Positions 1-10,402 are shown, numbered from the stretch's first letter. The stretch: 47,284 nucleotides of DNA from Acanthaster planci (GCF_001949145.1 NW_019091675.1:305025-352308), one strand, 5' to 3'. The notes: generated from the sequence alone by a model not told the origin. Program-made: numbers and translations.

Positions 1-545
1 TGATGTACTCAGATCGCTGTGAGGGTAATTTCCCTTTCGTTAGATCGACCCCGTTTTGCATGACACTCTGTGTTATTTGTGTGAGGGCTATCACTATTTA
101 GTGAGGTAACCCTTGAGTTGTAGGCTAGCTGTGTTTAAGTTAGTCGGGTGGTTAGTTAACCACCTGAGGCATATTGTATTGCCTTGTGATGTGTATTGTG
201 TACATAAACCTTGTGTGATTTATATACCTTATTGAATTTTATTGCAATAAATCAAATACTTGATTATTGTCCTTGGAAATCCTGTGTCACTGTGAGGTTT
301 ATTTAGGTTTCCCTGTGTTTCATTACTGTATTGCCAGATAAATCCAGTCTTTCCTAATTGGTGGTAAACTTCCACCAAACGAACTGCCCCTAGGCTTAGT
401 CCGGCGTTCGTTAACTGATATCCCCCCTTGTGTCAGGGTAGCCGCTCATCCTTGCTCAAGGTTAATAAATATATTTGTGGGGTTGGACCAGGTCAATTCC
501 ATCCCTGATCCGGCCAGTTACTGGGTCCACCACAAGAGGTGTCAG
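1..545 (+). mobile_element. possible 3' part of an LTR with primer-binding site
   Basis: The segment looks like the right part of a long terminal repeat cut by the window edge. It has a TATA-like stretch (219-229), an AATAAA at 246-251, and a CA at 533-534. Two bases later AGGTGTCAG (537-545) matches 8 of 9 bases of a tRNA-Leu-type primer-binding site. No gag or pol frame follows, so if real it is a truncated or solo remnant. No second LTR is visible. The call rests only on these short signals. Confidence 0.25.
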
Positions 546-867
546 TTGCATTCGCCACGGTACTTGTTTTTAGGCAATGGCTTCATTTAAGGCTACCATT
601 ATGTACTTTCGTACTATGTGCATTAGGTTGTACGGTCAAGTTAACGAATGCTGCGCTTCTTCTGCAGTGCGAAGGTTTATGAGAAAACGTTGAAGTACAT
701 CTTGTATGCAAAAAATCTAACAATTTGGGTATCACAACATCACCTAGAAATATTGGCATATACGAACATGTATCTAACGGTGCTCTCTCGTAGAGTGCGA
801 TCACAGCTTTGCCTTCGAAACATTTAAAAATACCGTGAATTTCGGACCTGTAGGCTGGAGTCATTAG

Positions 868-1192
868 GTCAAGAAGTCGAGTCCAGTCGAGTCACTTTGT
901 GTTGTCGAGTTGAATCGAGTCTATTACGGAGCTGGAGTCAATTTGAGTCACAAATTTTTGAACAAAATACAATAAAAACACTACTATATGTAAGCCATAT
1001 TTTTATTTTCATTTAGACATACTGAAACAAATTAGGGTGAAATTAGTCGAGTCTTAAAAGCTTGTACTCGAGTCGAGTCATTTGGTCACAGAGACTCGAG
1101 TCGAGTCATTTATCCGTCGGGACTCGAGTTGAGTCGTCAAAACTTGCGACTCGAATCGGCCTCGAGTCGAGTCACTGACTTGAGTCATTACA
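868..1192. repeat. degenerate GAGTCGAGTC-rich cluster
   Basis: The motif GTCGAGTC / ACTCGAGTCGAGTCA recurs many times, mostly in one orientation, at 868-960 and 1040-1192. A less repetitive stretch of about 80 bp separates the two blocks. The density and irregular spacing resemble subterminal repeats of a hAT-type DNA transposon or a decayed minisatellite. No clear terminal inverted repeats were found. Confidence 0.6.
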
Positions 1193-1205
1193 AATCCCCT
1201 CTAAA

Positions 1206-1535
1206 ATGTTGGCTTCACTCCCAACTGCTGACTCTCTTACTTTGGAAGTACGTGATAAAGACGGGCAAAAAAATTGGCAGAAAGCGGATGTTTATCTTGT
1301 GCTAGTTAGAAAAAGGGACTTTGGGTGTTTATATTCTAATCGGTATGGAAATGTGGGGGAAACAACTATATCTGAGCTTAATGTTGATCGATTACTTTTG
1401 TGGTCAACCTGCTTGAGTCAAGAGCCTTTTTACTGGCGTCCGACTTTTGTTAGATTCGGTACGCATGAGCACAAACTAAGTGAGGGGGTCAAACATACGC
1501 GTACTGGCTTGGAACCATCAGTTTTCGACGATTGA
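1206..1535 (+). CDS. hypothetical ORF, 109 aa, doubtful
   Basis: This is an open frame from ATG to TGA directly after the GAGTC-rich cluster. The composition is protein-like (mixed charged and aromatic residues, e.g. KADVYLVLVRKRDFG around residues 27-41). I recognise no family and see no splice context. It could be a chance ORF, a terminal exon, or a transposon fragment. Confidence 0.2.
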   Translation: MLASLPTADSLTLEVRDKDGQKNWQKADVYLVLVRKRDFGCLYSNRYGNVGETTISELNVDRLLLWSTCLSQEPFYWRPTFVRFGTHEHKLSEGVKHTRTGLEPSVFDD

Positions 1536-2564
1536 GATTCTTTTGTGTGAATAATAAAAAAATTAACTAGCTAACTCACCAGAAATTTAAGAGATAAAGA
1601 AAGACTAGGATCGAGACGATGATCAAATTTTTGTTTGAGAAACTCTAGTGCTATCGGCTTGCATGTTATCACGCCCCGAACTTGATTGATTTTGCACTGT
1701 TTTAATGGGGCTTGGATTAATTCACTATAGGCGGTTTCTCATGAAAAGCTCAATTTTGTTAGTAGGCCGCTTGAACGCCGGAAACGTACAGTACTTAGTG
1801 GCAAGATAACACAGCGACGTCCGTGTATGTTCTTCGAGACTTATTATTTGAATAACCGAGCTGGATTCTTTCTTTTTTATAAACGGGAGCATTCATTTCT
1901 GTGTTATGGAAAAGTAGTAACATTAATTTTGCAAAACGTCTTGTCTCTAGTTTTGTGAACCATCTTGCAATTTTTTGCAACAGTTCAAAAAATCCCACGG
2001 GTTTTTCCATGTGTTCCTGTCACACCCTGGGTTGAAGGTGGTGAGTGATCCTCTTCCAAGAATAGTGTTCTTGGGCCATTTCCCCGCCGTTCGAACGGCG
2101 AGAACAAGAAAGCCGTTGGCTGAACTCGACCGTGGTGTTTTTCGTTTTTTCAGGGCGCTGTTGCTAAACTTCTGTTGGTGCCAGCAGGTTTAATCATTAT
2201 CATTAAGACTATGAACGATCCGCTAGTGTCTCGGGCTGAGACGAGGGAAGGCTTGGTGATTTGATTCCACTCTTTTGTGGGACAAGACGATTCATAGTTG
2301 TGTGTGAAATCAGAATGTAAATTGAAACGCTTTTTAAAATTAACCCCAGTGGAAACTCAGTGAAATCCCATCTATTTGATCGAGTAAATGTTACTCGAAT
2401 TCGTCTCATCCACGGGATAATATTCACTCTTTGGAATTTAGAGTCTAACAAGACATTTCAATTAGGCGTGATCGTAATGGAAAACATTATTGACAACCTG
2501 TTAATATTCAGCATTCAAGGGCATTACAGATCCAAAGAACACTGGCACTGGTAGTACGGCAGTT
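1536..2564. other. non-coding stretch, nothing recognised
   Basis: Only short overlapping ORFs on both strands, without splice context or recognisable protein. No repeat structure stands out. Confidence 0.4.
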
Positions 2565-2650
2565 ACGTACAGTGTACATGTACATTATGTACTATGTTCA
2601 TGTACATGTACACATGTACATGACATGTGTACATAGTACATAATGCACAA
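2565..2650. repeat. TACATG palindrome cluster with 15-bp inverted repeat
   Basis: The block consists almost wholly of TGTACATGTACA-type palindromes. CATTATGTACTATGT at 2583-2597 is perfectly inverted at 2631-2645, so the 63-bp segment can fold as a cruciform whose loop is itself palindromic. The same TACATG theme recurs across the window. Confidence 0.8.
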
Positions 2651-2689
2651 TCATTCGCGCACTAGTCGGTAGAGGGCGCTTCGTCTTTT

Positions 2690-3310
2690 ATTTCTATGTT
2701 TTCGTTCTATATTTTTCACATTTTCGTTTAATATCAGTGAACTCGATTTGCACTATATCACCGTGACAACCGGTAGAGTCAGCGCTTCGTCATGTATATA
2801 AATCTAGGTTTTGGATTTAGCTTTGCTGATACATTTGTATAAGTTTGGTTTTATTTCAGATTCGTTCTATCAAGTTTTATTTTCGTTCTATATGTATTAC
2901 TTGCGTCCTATATTTATTGGTTTGGGTTTTGTTTATCTGTTTTTGGTAATATATTTCCACAAGTTTGGTTCTATATTTTAAGATTCGTTCAATATAGTTT
3001 TATTTTTGTTCTACATTTACAGTTTTCGTCTTAAATTTATTAGTTTAGGATTTATTTTTATTTGTTTTTGGTCATATATTTCTACAAGTTTTATAAATAT
3101 TTTCAGATCCGTTTTTACAGTTTTATATTCGTTCTATATTTATAACTTTCGTTCCATATTCATAAAATTTGGTTTTATTTTAATTCATATTGATAATATT
3201 TTTCAACAAGTTTGGTTCTATGTTTTCAAATTCGTTCTTTTTTTATTACTTTTGTCTTACGTATATCAGTTTCGTCCAATGTATATTACTTTCGTTCGAT
3301 ATGTATCTAT
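2690..3310 (+). repeat. AT-rich tandem repeat, ~120-125 bp unit
   Basis: The phrase AAGTTTGGTTCTAT followed by (A/T)nGATTCGTTC recurs at about 2841, 2961, 3086 and 3208, giving periods of 120, 125 and 122 bp. Within each unit a shorter theme, TTCGTTCTATATTTAT, recurs with variation. ORFs across it (Phe/Tyr/Ile-rich) are composition artefacts. At the left edge the phrase GGTAGAG..GCGCTTCGTC is also duplicated (about 2668 and 2771). Confidence 0.7.
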
Positions 3311-3457
3311 TTGCTAATAAAGTCATAAAGGGCGCCTCATACGAAATAACAGCTTATGGAACAGATGTCATGATTGGCATGGATCTCGACCAATAAATTC
3401 TACGCATTCTGAAAACGCGGCAAAATAGAAACGGACATGTAATACAGGTTTTGCTCA

Positions 3458-3584
3458 CAACGGTCGCCCAAGTTCAGCCTAGTCCGAACTTTGCTTTCCA
3501 GATGTGCACGAGCTTCGTGATCCTCGCAGATTTTCACATGATTTTGACAACATTCTTGCTGCAAGCCGAAGTAACCGCAAAAGA
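3458..3584. other. exon-like segment, strand uncertain
   Basis: Both strands carry splice-like signals. On plus, a pyrimidine-rich acceptor (..TTTCCAG) precedes an ATG at 3500, and the frame stays open to GAC G|GTAAGT at 3584, coding for a hydrophobic, signal-peptide-like 28 aa. On minus, CTTGCAG precedes an open frame from 3562 to a GTGAGC donor near 3459, coding for a charged stretch (QECCQNHVKICEDHEARAHL...). Neither joins in phase to a neighbour I could find. The segment may be an exon of an unresolved gene or chance. Confidence 0.25.
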
Positions 3585-3863
3585 CGGTAAGTAAAATCTG
3601 CATGTATTTGTCAATTTTATCGTCATGTTCATGGGCACAACCATCTATTTATATTCCAAGCAGCTGCATGCGGAGTCGTTTCCACAAACTGGAACAACAA
3701 AACATAGCAGGCTTGCCCGTGGCGCCGTCGACATCTGTCTCTGGCATCTTGAAAGTCAATATTATGCGGTAGTCAGTTGGGTAACATTAAAAGAGAACAG
3801 TGTTGGACAGTGCTTGTACAGAAATGAGAATGGATGATACTACAATAGTTGATTGATACATAC

Positions 3864-3991
3864 TGGAGGTTGAAAATGCTCAACCCACTGAAGAGCGTGT
3901 GCGCCTCCACCATCGATTTGATCGCCCGCTCAAAAACTGGCCAAATTGTTCGGTTGTCGGGGACCCGCTTTTTAAGCGACTCGTAGCCCAT
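3864..3991 (-). CDS. possible first coding exon of an unrecognised minus-strand gene
   Basis: An ATG at 3991 with an in-frame TAG 12 bases upstream opens a 42-codon frame that ends at CA|GTATGT (3864), a good donor in phase 2. The peptide starts MGYESLKKRVPDNR and continues with an amphipathic helix-like stretch (WPVFERAIKSMVEAHTLF), more protein-like than the surrounding ORFs. I found no compatible downstream exon before the window's left end. If real, the gene lies head to head with the acidic gene that starts at 4.7 kb. Confidence 0.3.
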
Positions 3992-3999
3992 TCCAGTCT

Positions 4000-4696
4000 A
4001 CTCCTTGGTAATGAACATTCGCCGTAAAAGCTTCCCAAATACGTATTGGCTTCTACTTTCGTTGAAGGTGCACCACTACAAAGAAATTCCCATAGACAGC
4101 AGTGATAAATCCACATACTTCACAAAGATTTAAAAAATACTCATAACTCTCACAGGTGTTCAGGCTGCACAGAAAAATGATGTTCCACACATCCCCTTTC
4201 ATTTTCCTTTCAATTTTCGGGGGGTTGACCAGAATTTTTGAGAAATTTTCCCCAGAAGCAGACCCACCCCTAAAATGAAGAAAATGTCCCTGTCCAGAAA
4301 AGTAGCCATTTTGAAAAACCATACCTCTGCAAAATGGCTCAAACAGTGCCACTTTTGGACCCGATTGCATCTAAATTGCTCAGAATTGGAAGCCCTGAGT
4401 CCGGCCTAGAGGTTCTGTGACATATTTCTTCAATTCTCCAGTTCCATGGCTCTCAGGACCCTCTAATATAGAATAATTTGAGTGTATAACTTTTATTAAT
4501 GGGCTAGGCAGACATATTTCTGGCCTAAATACAAGGGTGCACCCTTGAGCCTCAGCCCAATACATGTCTGCAACCCCATGCGGAACCAATACTCAACCAC
4601 GTCTCTGCCGACCTATCACTCGTCGATGGATAGGCCGGCGGGCGGGTGTTAATTAATTTGCGTTAGCACAGACTTTCTATCATTTTACTTACACAG
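4000..4696. other. upstream region of the acidic gene
   Basis: No convincing coding exon. The last bases (..TTTTACTTACACAG) form a splice acceptor for the exon at 4697, so at least one 5' exon of the acidic gene must lie upstream, probably non-coding. A small G+C- and CpG-richer patch (4600-4650) is the likeliest place for its promoter or 5' exon, but no core element is clear. Confidence 0.35.
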
Positions 4697-4706
4697 GAGT
4701 GAGAAG

Positions 4707-7700
4707 ATGTCGATGAAAGGTATCACTCCTGGACACACAGAGGGTGAATGCTCTCCAGGACACACAGAGGGTGAATGCTCTCAACAAGTAACTAAGTCCA
4801 GAACTCCATTTTCTCAAATACAAAATACTGTAAGTAAAATATTATTCTTAGTTATCTATTAAGAAGACTTGGTACAGAGAGGTGCTTTAAAATCTTACAG
4901 ATTTGAGAATATAAACAAATCATTACATCTTTCAAACATTTCCATGAAAACGACTTAGATTAACACGGTAAGCCTATCTGGCCCATCAAGCTTCACGTCA
5001 TTGCCAGTTTTCATTTCATTTATTTAATATCTTCAGGAAACATTTAAAATCACTTGAAAAGAAATAACCTTGTCCAAGTCCAAACAGAAATTCATTGTAA
5101 ACCCTTATCTTTATGTTTTTTACTCAGCCTGCCTTTCACTGCGCAGTTTCCCTTAACCCGTCAGGCTTCACTGTAGTGGGTAAACTCGTAACAGGCCTAT
5201 TTCTTATTTTCCCAGAAAAATGAGAATCTTCCGGAGGAGTTTTTCATTGCTGAGTGCACTCAAAAAGCCAACGGTAAACACAGAGACGAGCACTGTGTGC
5301 AAAATGAGTAAGATATTTCACCATTTTTGGGGCCTTTGTAAAGTACTAGTTCTCCATCTGGTAAACTGAGCATGGTCAGCAGTGGCATAAATCTGTGTCC
5401 ATATTAGGGGATTAGGGAAGATAGGGGGGGTGACTTGCCCAGCCATGCAAATTAAAAGGGGAGGACACTGTATACACTACATATGGGGGCAATGTTCATG
5501 ATAAAGATGTACATCTGTAATGTGTATCAAATTCATGCAGAATCCTACATCAGAATGGCATATTTATGGCTTTTCAAAATTGCAAGCCTTCCTTTTTAGT
5601 GATATTGCAAAAATTTTAGTTGTTGGGAAATCCTGAAAATTCTTCGCAATCCGCTTTAGTTTTTTTGCTCCTCACAAAAAAAGTGGGGGATGATTCAATA
5701 GTCCATCCCCCATCTAAGGAAGTGGTGGGTTACAAACCCCCACCCCCCAGGATATTTACGCCCATGATGATTAGTACGGACTACAAGCCCTCTTTCCTAC
5801 ATGTGTAATCCTTCATCTCACAATAATATAAAATACAATATGTGTACTCATAAGGCAAAACCTACAACAGGGTAGCTCATATAAAAAAGATGCCTTGATC
5901 GGTACCTCCTTAAAATCAACAAGTATTGTTATCTTGTTTATCCCTCTTTTAAGTGATGCTGGAAGTAATAATGGAAATGAAGAAGGGAAAATGGAGGCAG
6001 CCTGTTCAGAAAATCTTTTAGAGAAAGACGTCTCACAGAGAAAGACACCAAAGGCAAAGAAAAGAAAATCGAGAAGATTAAGAATTAACCTGGAAGAGTC
6101 AGGTGAGTTGATTTTGAATCTACAATATATTACTGATGTGGCTCAACATTTTAACGAATTGATTTTTTTATGTCAGACAAGCAGTTACGGATAAATTCTG
6201 CATTTGTTATTGTACATTTACATGTACTTTTCGGAGGAACAGGTTTAAGTTCTTTTTAATACTGCAATCGGTTCCTGGTACACGGTTTGTTTCCAAAAAT
6301 CTTTGTAGCCTAAAGGTCACTTCTTTTGCATGTCGGCAAAAAAAGAGATCCCAAAATGAAATTCGGAAAACAGGTGTATTTTACAAATTTGTATTTTCTC
6401 ACGTCATCCTTTAGACGGTGATGAGGAAGCAAGAGTGTCTATGTGCCAGGCAAGGAATCAATACATAGACAATGTGAACCTTGAGATTGAGGCGGTGTCC
6501 AGTGATGAGGAAGAAGGGGAAGAGGCTGACGATTTACCCCTGGAGAGAGAGAAGAGCGACACTGAAAATATTGATCGAGGAGCCTCATCATCTGTCAAAA
6601 GACTTAACAGGAACTCCATGAACAAGCACAATCCGGAAACCAAGAGGTGTACAGATTCTTCTTTCAGGAGTGGACATGCGAGCCCAGAACACATAGAGAG
6701 GCTCGAGAGTGGCCTCAAGCAAAGAGGCATTATCAGTCAAGGACAAAAATTGGAAACAACATCGGATCAAATTTGCCTAACAAAGGTCGAGGATCTTGGA
6801 TGGACAGCAGGTCGGTGTTCTTGTGGCAAGGAAGGGCTCAGGTACTTGTTTCACATCAAGAACATGCTCACAAAAAAGGAGACATATGTTGGCTCACGAT
6901 GTATTTTGTTATTCAAATTGTGCAAAGAAATTGCTGAGACTGTGAAGATGCTTCTTTGTAATGGAATCACAGGTACATTGATAGACAAGGACAATCTGAA
7001 ATTCCTAATTCAGAAAAACACTGGACTTGTAAAGCACAGCAAGGAAATGAAAAAATTGGGGTCCCTGCCACTGCATCAAGATTCAAAAAGAGGGTGGGAA
7101 ATCTTAACAGTGAGAGCTGAAGAAGGAATTGGCTCCAAGGTTCTTGAGATGAAAGAGGGCTTGGTGTACAAGATTCGCCTTCAGCTGACCTTCAAAGAAG
7201 ATACAGATGGCTTCGGTCTTTGGCAGGCAGAAATGATTGATTTTGTGTCTGTGCCAAAAGGCATGATGCAGTCCACCCACAGGTAATCTTTGCAATATGA
7301 GTGTCCGTTTTACACAAATTAAAAATGATTGGTGAATACCCCTCATTTTTAAGATTAAAAAACTTCAATAAAATTTATATAAAATCTGGAATGAAAAACA
7401 ACAGGGTATCATTTGTGGTTCTGATAATCACTTTCTGTTTACTCATTGATGACCATTACTAAAAAAAACTGCCAATTTTCATTTTTATTCTCAGTGATGC
7501 TGACAATGGTGGAACAGAAAAAAAGGAAACAAAAAAACACAGCAAGGGAAGTCAATGGGATTTTGACGGCGAGGAGAGTGACGAGGAATTTGACGGCGAG
7601 GAGAGTGACGAGGATTTTGACGGCGAGGAGAGTGACGAGGATTTTGACGGCGAGGAGAGTGACGAGGATTTTGACGGCGAGGAGAGTGACGAGGATTTTG

Positions 7701-9622
7701 ACGGCGAGGAGAGTGACGAGGATTTTGACGGCGAGGACAGTGACATGGATGCTGACAGCGAGGACAGTGACATGGATGCCAACAGTGAGGAGTATGGCAC
7801 AGACGCTGACAGTGACGGGAGTGACATGGGTGGTGACAGCCAGGAGAGTGACTGGTATGTTGACCGAGGACACAGAACCAGGACAGGTGGGCCGAAAAGA
7901 AGAAACTGCCAAGAGTCAGGTGAGTTAATTTTGCCTGACATGAAGTACTAGTTATGAATGCACTTGAAGCAGTTGACTAGTGTAACTCACTTTGCGTGAC
8001 TTCTTGCCATATTCTAGACTTTAATATACCCATTACATTTACTGCTTCACAACGCGCTTTATTTTCTACTTACTGTTTGAGGCTGAATGTTTGCTCTGTT
8101 TCTGGTAACTACTATACTAAAATTTCTGCTAATTAGAGGTGGCACTGTGGTTCAGGTTAAATTTATATTCAAAAAGGGGGGTGACAGGGCTTTTTTCCCC
8201 CAAATAAAAAATTGCCCAAATAGGCATATTTCACTGCAGAAATGTTGTGTTCATGTCACCCCTCAGATACTGATGAGAGTGCTGAGGAGTCAGATTCGGT
8301 TGATTTGGAGGATGCAAACCCCAGTTTACACCAGTCTAACCAATGTAAGAGCAGAAACACCAGCAGAGACAAACGTCAGACAAGGTCGGGTTCACAGTCA
8401 TCACAAAACGATGCTTGTGGGCGCAAACGAAAAATGGGCAAAGAATCAAAAAATAAAAAGAGGAAGAGACAAAAGACTTCAAACAAAAGGGAGATTAAAG
8501 TGGAGTTGGAACTTATGACAGAGGATTCCACGCCAGTGAACTGGATAGTTGTGACATCTCCTGCTTCTACATCAGCCTCTCATCAAGAGATCGGTAATTA
8601 GAAGATTCACATGAGGTTTCATGTTTACAAAACTTAACCTTGCCAAACAAAATTAAGAATCAAAACAAAAGACAGCAATTTCAACTGAAATTAACAAAAC
8701 AAAAGGTTTCGTAACCTCTTCCATTTCTGTAACTTATTTCCAACTCTATTGATCACTGTTGGCTTTCACCTTTTTTCCTAATTGTCATTTATGCGAGCTA
8801 CTAGCTCCTCCACTTTAAATATTACCTTCCCATTTTCCCCAAGTCAATGCTGTTGCTCATTGCCAGAATAGTTGACAATACAGCAAATACTTTATCTTTT
8901 CTTGGGATGAAGGTTGTTATCACTTGTAGTTTTTGTAATTACCTTCCAATTGACTCCTTGACGTGCATTCAAAGTAATATTAATGTCCATGTCCTCTTCT
9001 CAGTGAGGGTGAAAATTGAAGATACGAAAATAGAGAACGGGAACAGGTCGACAGTAAGGAAAGTGGCTCACGTGTCTCTGGAAGCAAAAAAGAGCAGGAA
9101 AGACCAGTGAAAAACAATAGGAGACAGGAGAAAATGGATGAGTCAGGTGAGTTATTATCTCGGAAGACATAAATACTACCATGCATTTACGGCAGCTGCC
9201 GATTTTAACTCTCTGAATGGTTTTTCTGAATCATACTGAACGGTCAATATATCAGTTAGAACCAGTTGCAATTGTCCTCTTCTGCAGTGTTATAACTGTG
9301 CTTGTGTCTTTTATATTTTGTTAACAAAAGTATAGGTATATGTAGCTTACTGCACAATCTCTGATATTTAAAAAGGAAACCCTCAAGAAATACACCTGAA
9401 ATAGGCAAATTTTGCAAAAGGCATATTGTTTTGTTTTTTAGTCATTCTGCAGACGGTAATGAAACCAAAGGAGAGCCTTTGTACTGGACAAGTCACCAAG
9501 ATGCGTCCCAAGCAATCTGCCTCAATCTCCATCTCAAAACAGCCCCTTGCACCAGTGCAACTGAGAGAAATCTGTGCTCAATAATAACAGTGAAGTCTGC
9601 AAAGACAGTTACTTCAAACTGA
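4707..9622 (+). CDS. unrecognised acidic/basic nuclear-like protein with a CxCG...VGSRC module
   Basis: My spliced model has seven coding exons: 4707-4829 (exon opens at 4697), 5216-5307, 5954-6102, 6415-7282, 7495-7919, 8267-8593 and 9453-9622. All joins are in phase and give about 717 aa. Residues 103-115 and much of the 8267-8593 exon are Lys/Arg-rich, NLS-like. The 868-bp exon holds the only globular-looking part: GWTAGRCSCG (residues 250-259), then YLFHIKN and YVGSRC (279-284). That layout resembles small zinc-binding modules with a CxxCG...N...VGSxC pattern in many bacterial and phage proteins. The 7495 exon codes for acidic DGEESDEDF repeats with many CK2-type sites. I do not recognise the family. 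ATG 4707 is the first Met, but the frame is open to the acceptor, so coding could begin in an upstream exon. A further exon at 9004-9146 is described separately. Confidence 0.65.
5455..5769 (-). repeat. dispersed repeat A, copy 1
   Basis: The reverse complement of this segment matches 40341-40665 over most of its length. Shared stretches include ATTCATGCAGAA.CCTACATC, GCCATAAATATGCCATTCTG, GATATTGCAAA.ATTTTAG and GGGAAATCCTGAAAATTCTT (on one strand or the other), and both end in a G/C-tract region beside ATGGGC. It lies in an intron of the acidic gene. No coding capacity; the family is not identified. Confidence 0.8.
7565..7753 (+). repeat. 27-bp coding minisatellite (DGEESDEDF)
   Basis: GACGGCGAGGAGAGTGACGA starts a 27-bp unit at 7565, 7592, 7619, 7646, 7673, 7700 and, diverged, 7727. 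The period is a multiple of three, so copy-number change keeps the reading frame. Degenerate Asp/Ser/Met units continue to about 7850. Near-identity of the first six copies indicates recent expansion or homogenisation. Confidence 0.95.
9004..9146 (+). CDS. alternative exon of the acidic gene giving a different C-terminus
   Basis: The exon has a strong acceptor (CCTCTTCTCAG) and ends GAGTCAG|GTGAGT like two other exons of the gene. Joined in phase to the 8593 donor it reads VRVKIEDTKIENGNR... and stops at TGA 9108-9110. Skipping it joins 8593 to 9453 in frame. A second frame, ending MDES before the donor in the same phase as its sister exons, has a TGA near its start. It is therefore either an alternative terminal or poison exon, or a decayed duplicate. 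Confidence 0.5.
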
Positions 9623-9721
9623 GAAGACAATCAAGACCTTGGAATGACTTCCACCAATAGATACTGATATGGAAGTTTTTTAAATATAACTAGTGTAGCT
9701 CTATCAGTTACTAGTGAACTG

Positions 9722-9880
9722 TTCTCCACAGGGGCCGGGGAGACAAAGGAGGAGTTAGAGGTGGGAGGAAACCGTCAGATGAATACATGTACTCATAATA
9801 ACAGAATATGGTAGGGACTGAAAACTCAATCCACATGCCAGTCTGGGCAGGACATAAACCTGGGTAACAAAGAAGGCAGG
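9722..9880 (+). repeat. dispersed repeat B, copy 1
   Basis: It is related to the reverse complement of 37379-37545, sharing GTGGGAGGAAA.CC and GTAGGGACTGA.AACTCAATC and an ending near CCTGGGTAA. It is non-coding and lies in the presumed 3' UTR or flank of the acidic gene. Confidence 0.7.
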
Positions 9881-10402
9881 CAATGAAAATATCACTACAC
9901 CAGCCGGACTACCAAAACTCTGTTTATGCATTTGTCAATTTTGCTTACCTCTGTAGAGTGAAATTATGTTGTCTGTTGAGCATTTCACTTGCTTCCAATG
10001 TCTAAAACTTTCAGTTTGAGGTAAAATTATTGTCTCCGAGTCCTTGTAATACCTGTTGTTGAAAGGCATTCTTTGTTTCTGGAAACTGAAACTTCAGATT
10101 GATTGACACACGCCTGATGTCGAATGCCAGTTTTCATTTTATAGTTCTTTGTATTTTATTCTTTGTATTTTTTATTTGTTATGTCTAACAATTTTTATAA
10201 AATTGAATTTTCATACTGTCACATGTTCACATGTACATTTTTAATTGTCTTATTTACCTGAGAATCTATCTAATAGCAATAACCTGTTTTTGTGTTAACA
10301 GTGCATGTGTAGTTAAGGCTGCTTCAAATTGTGACTTGCTTGACATATGACATATCTGCGTAAAAAAATTGATACATGTACTAGAGCTTAAGGTTTCAAG
10401 TC

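Noticed and set aside
3006-3317. 103-aa Phe/Tyr/Ile-rich ORF resembling a membrane protein
   Set aside because: It lies wholly within the AT-rich tandem repeat, so the hydrophobicity comes from base composition.
4053-4370. 105-aa minus-strand ORF
   Set aside because: No splice context or recognisable motif, and it overlaps other short ORFs equally well; chance frame is the simplest reading.
7439-7941. Long ORFs rich in RVTRILTA, LLAVKILVT or SLSSPSKSS repeats on both strands
   Set aside because: They are other-frame readings of the 27-bp array. The frame coding for DGEESDEDF is the one that splices in phase with both neighbours.
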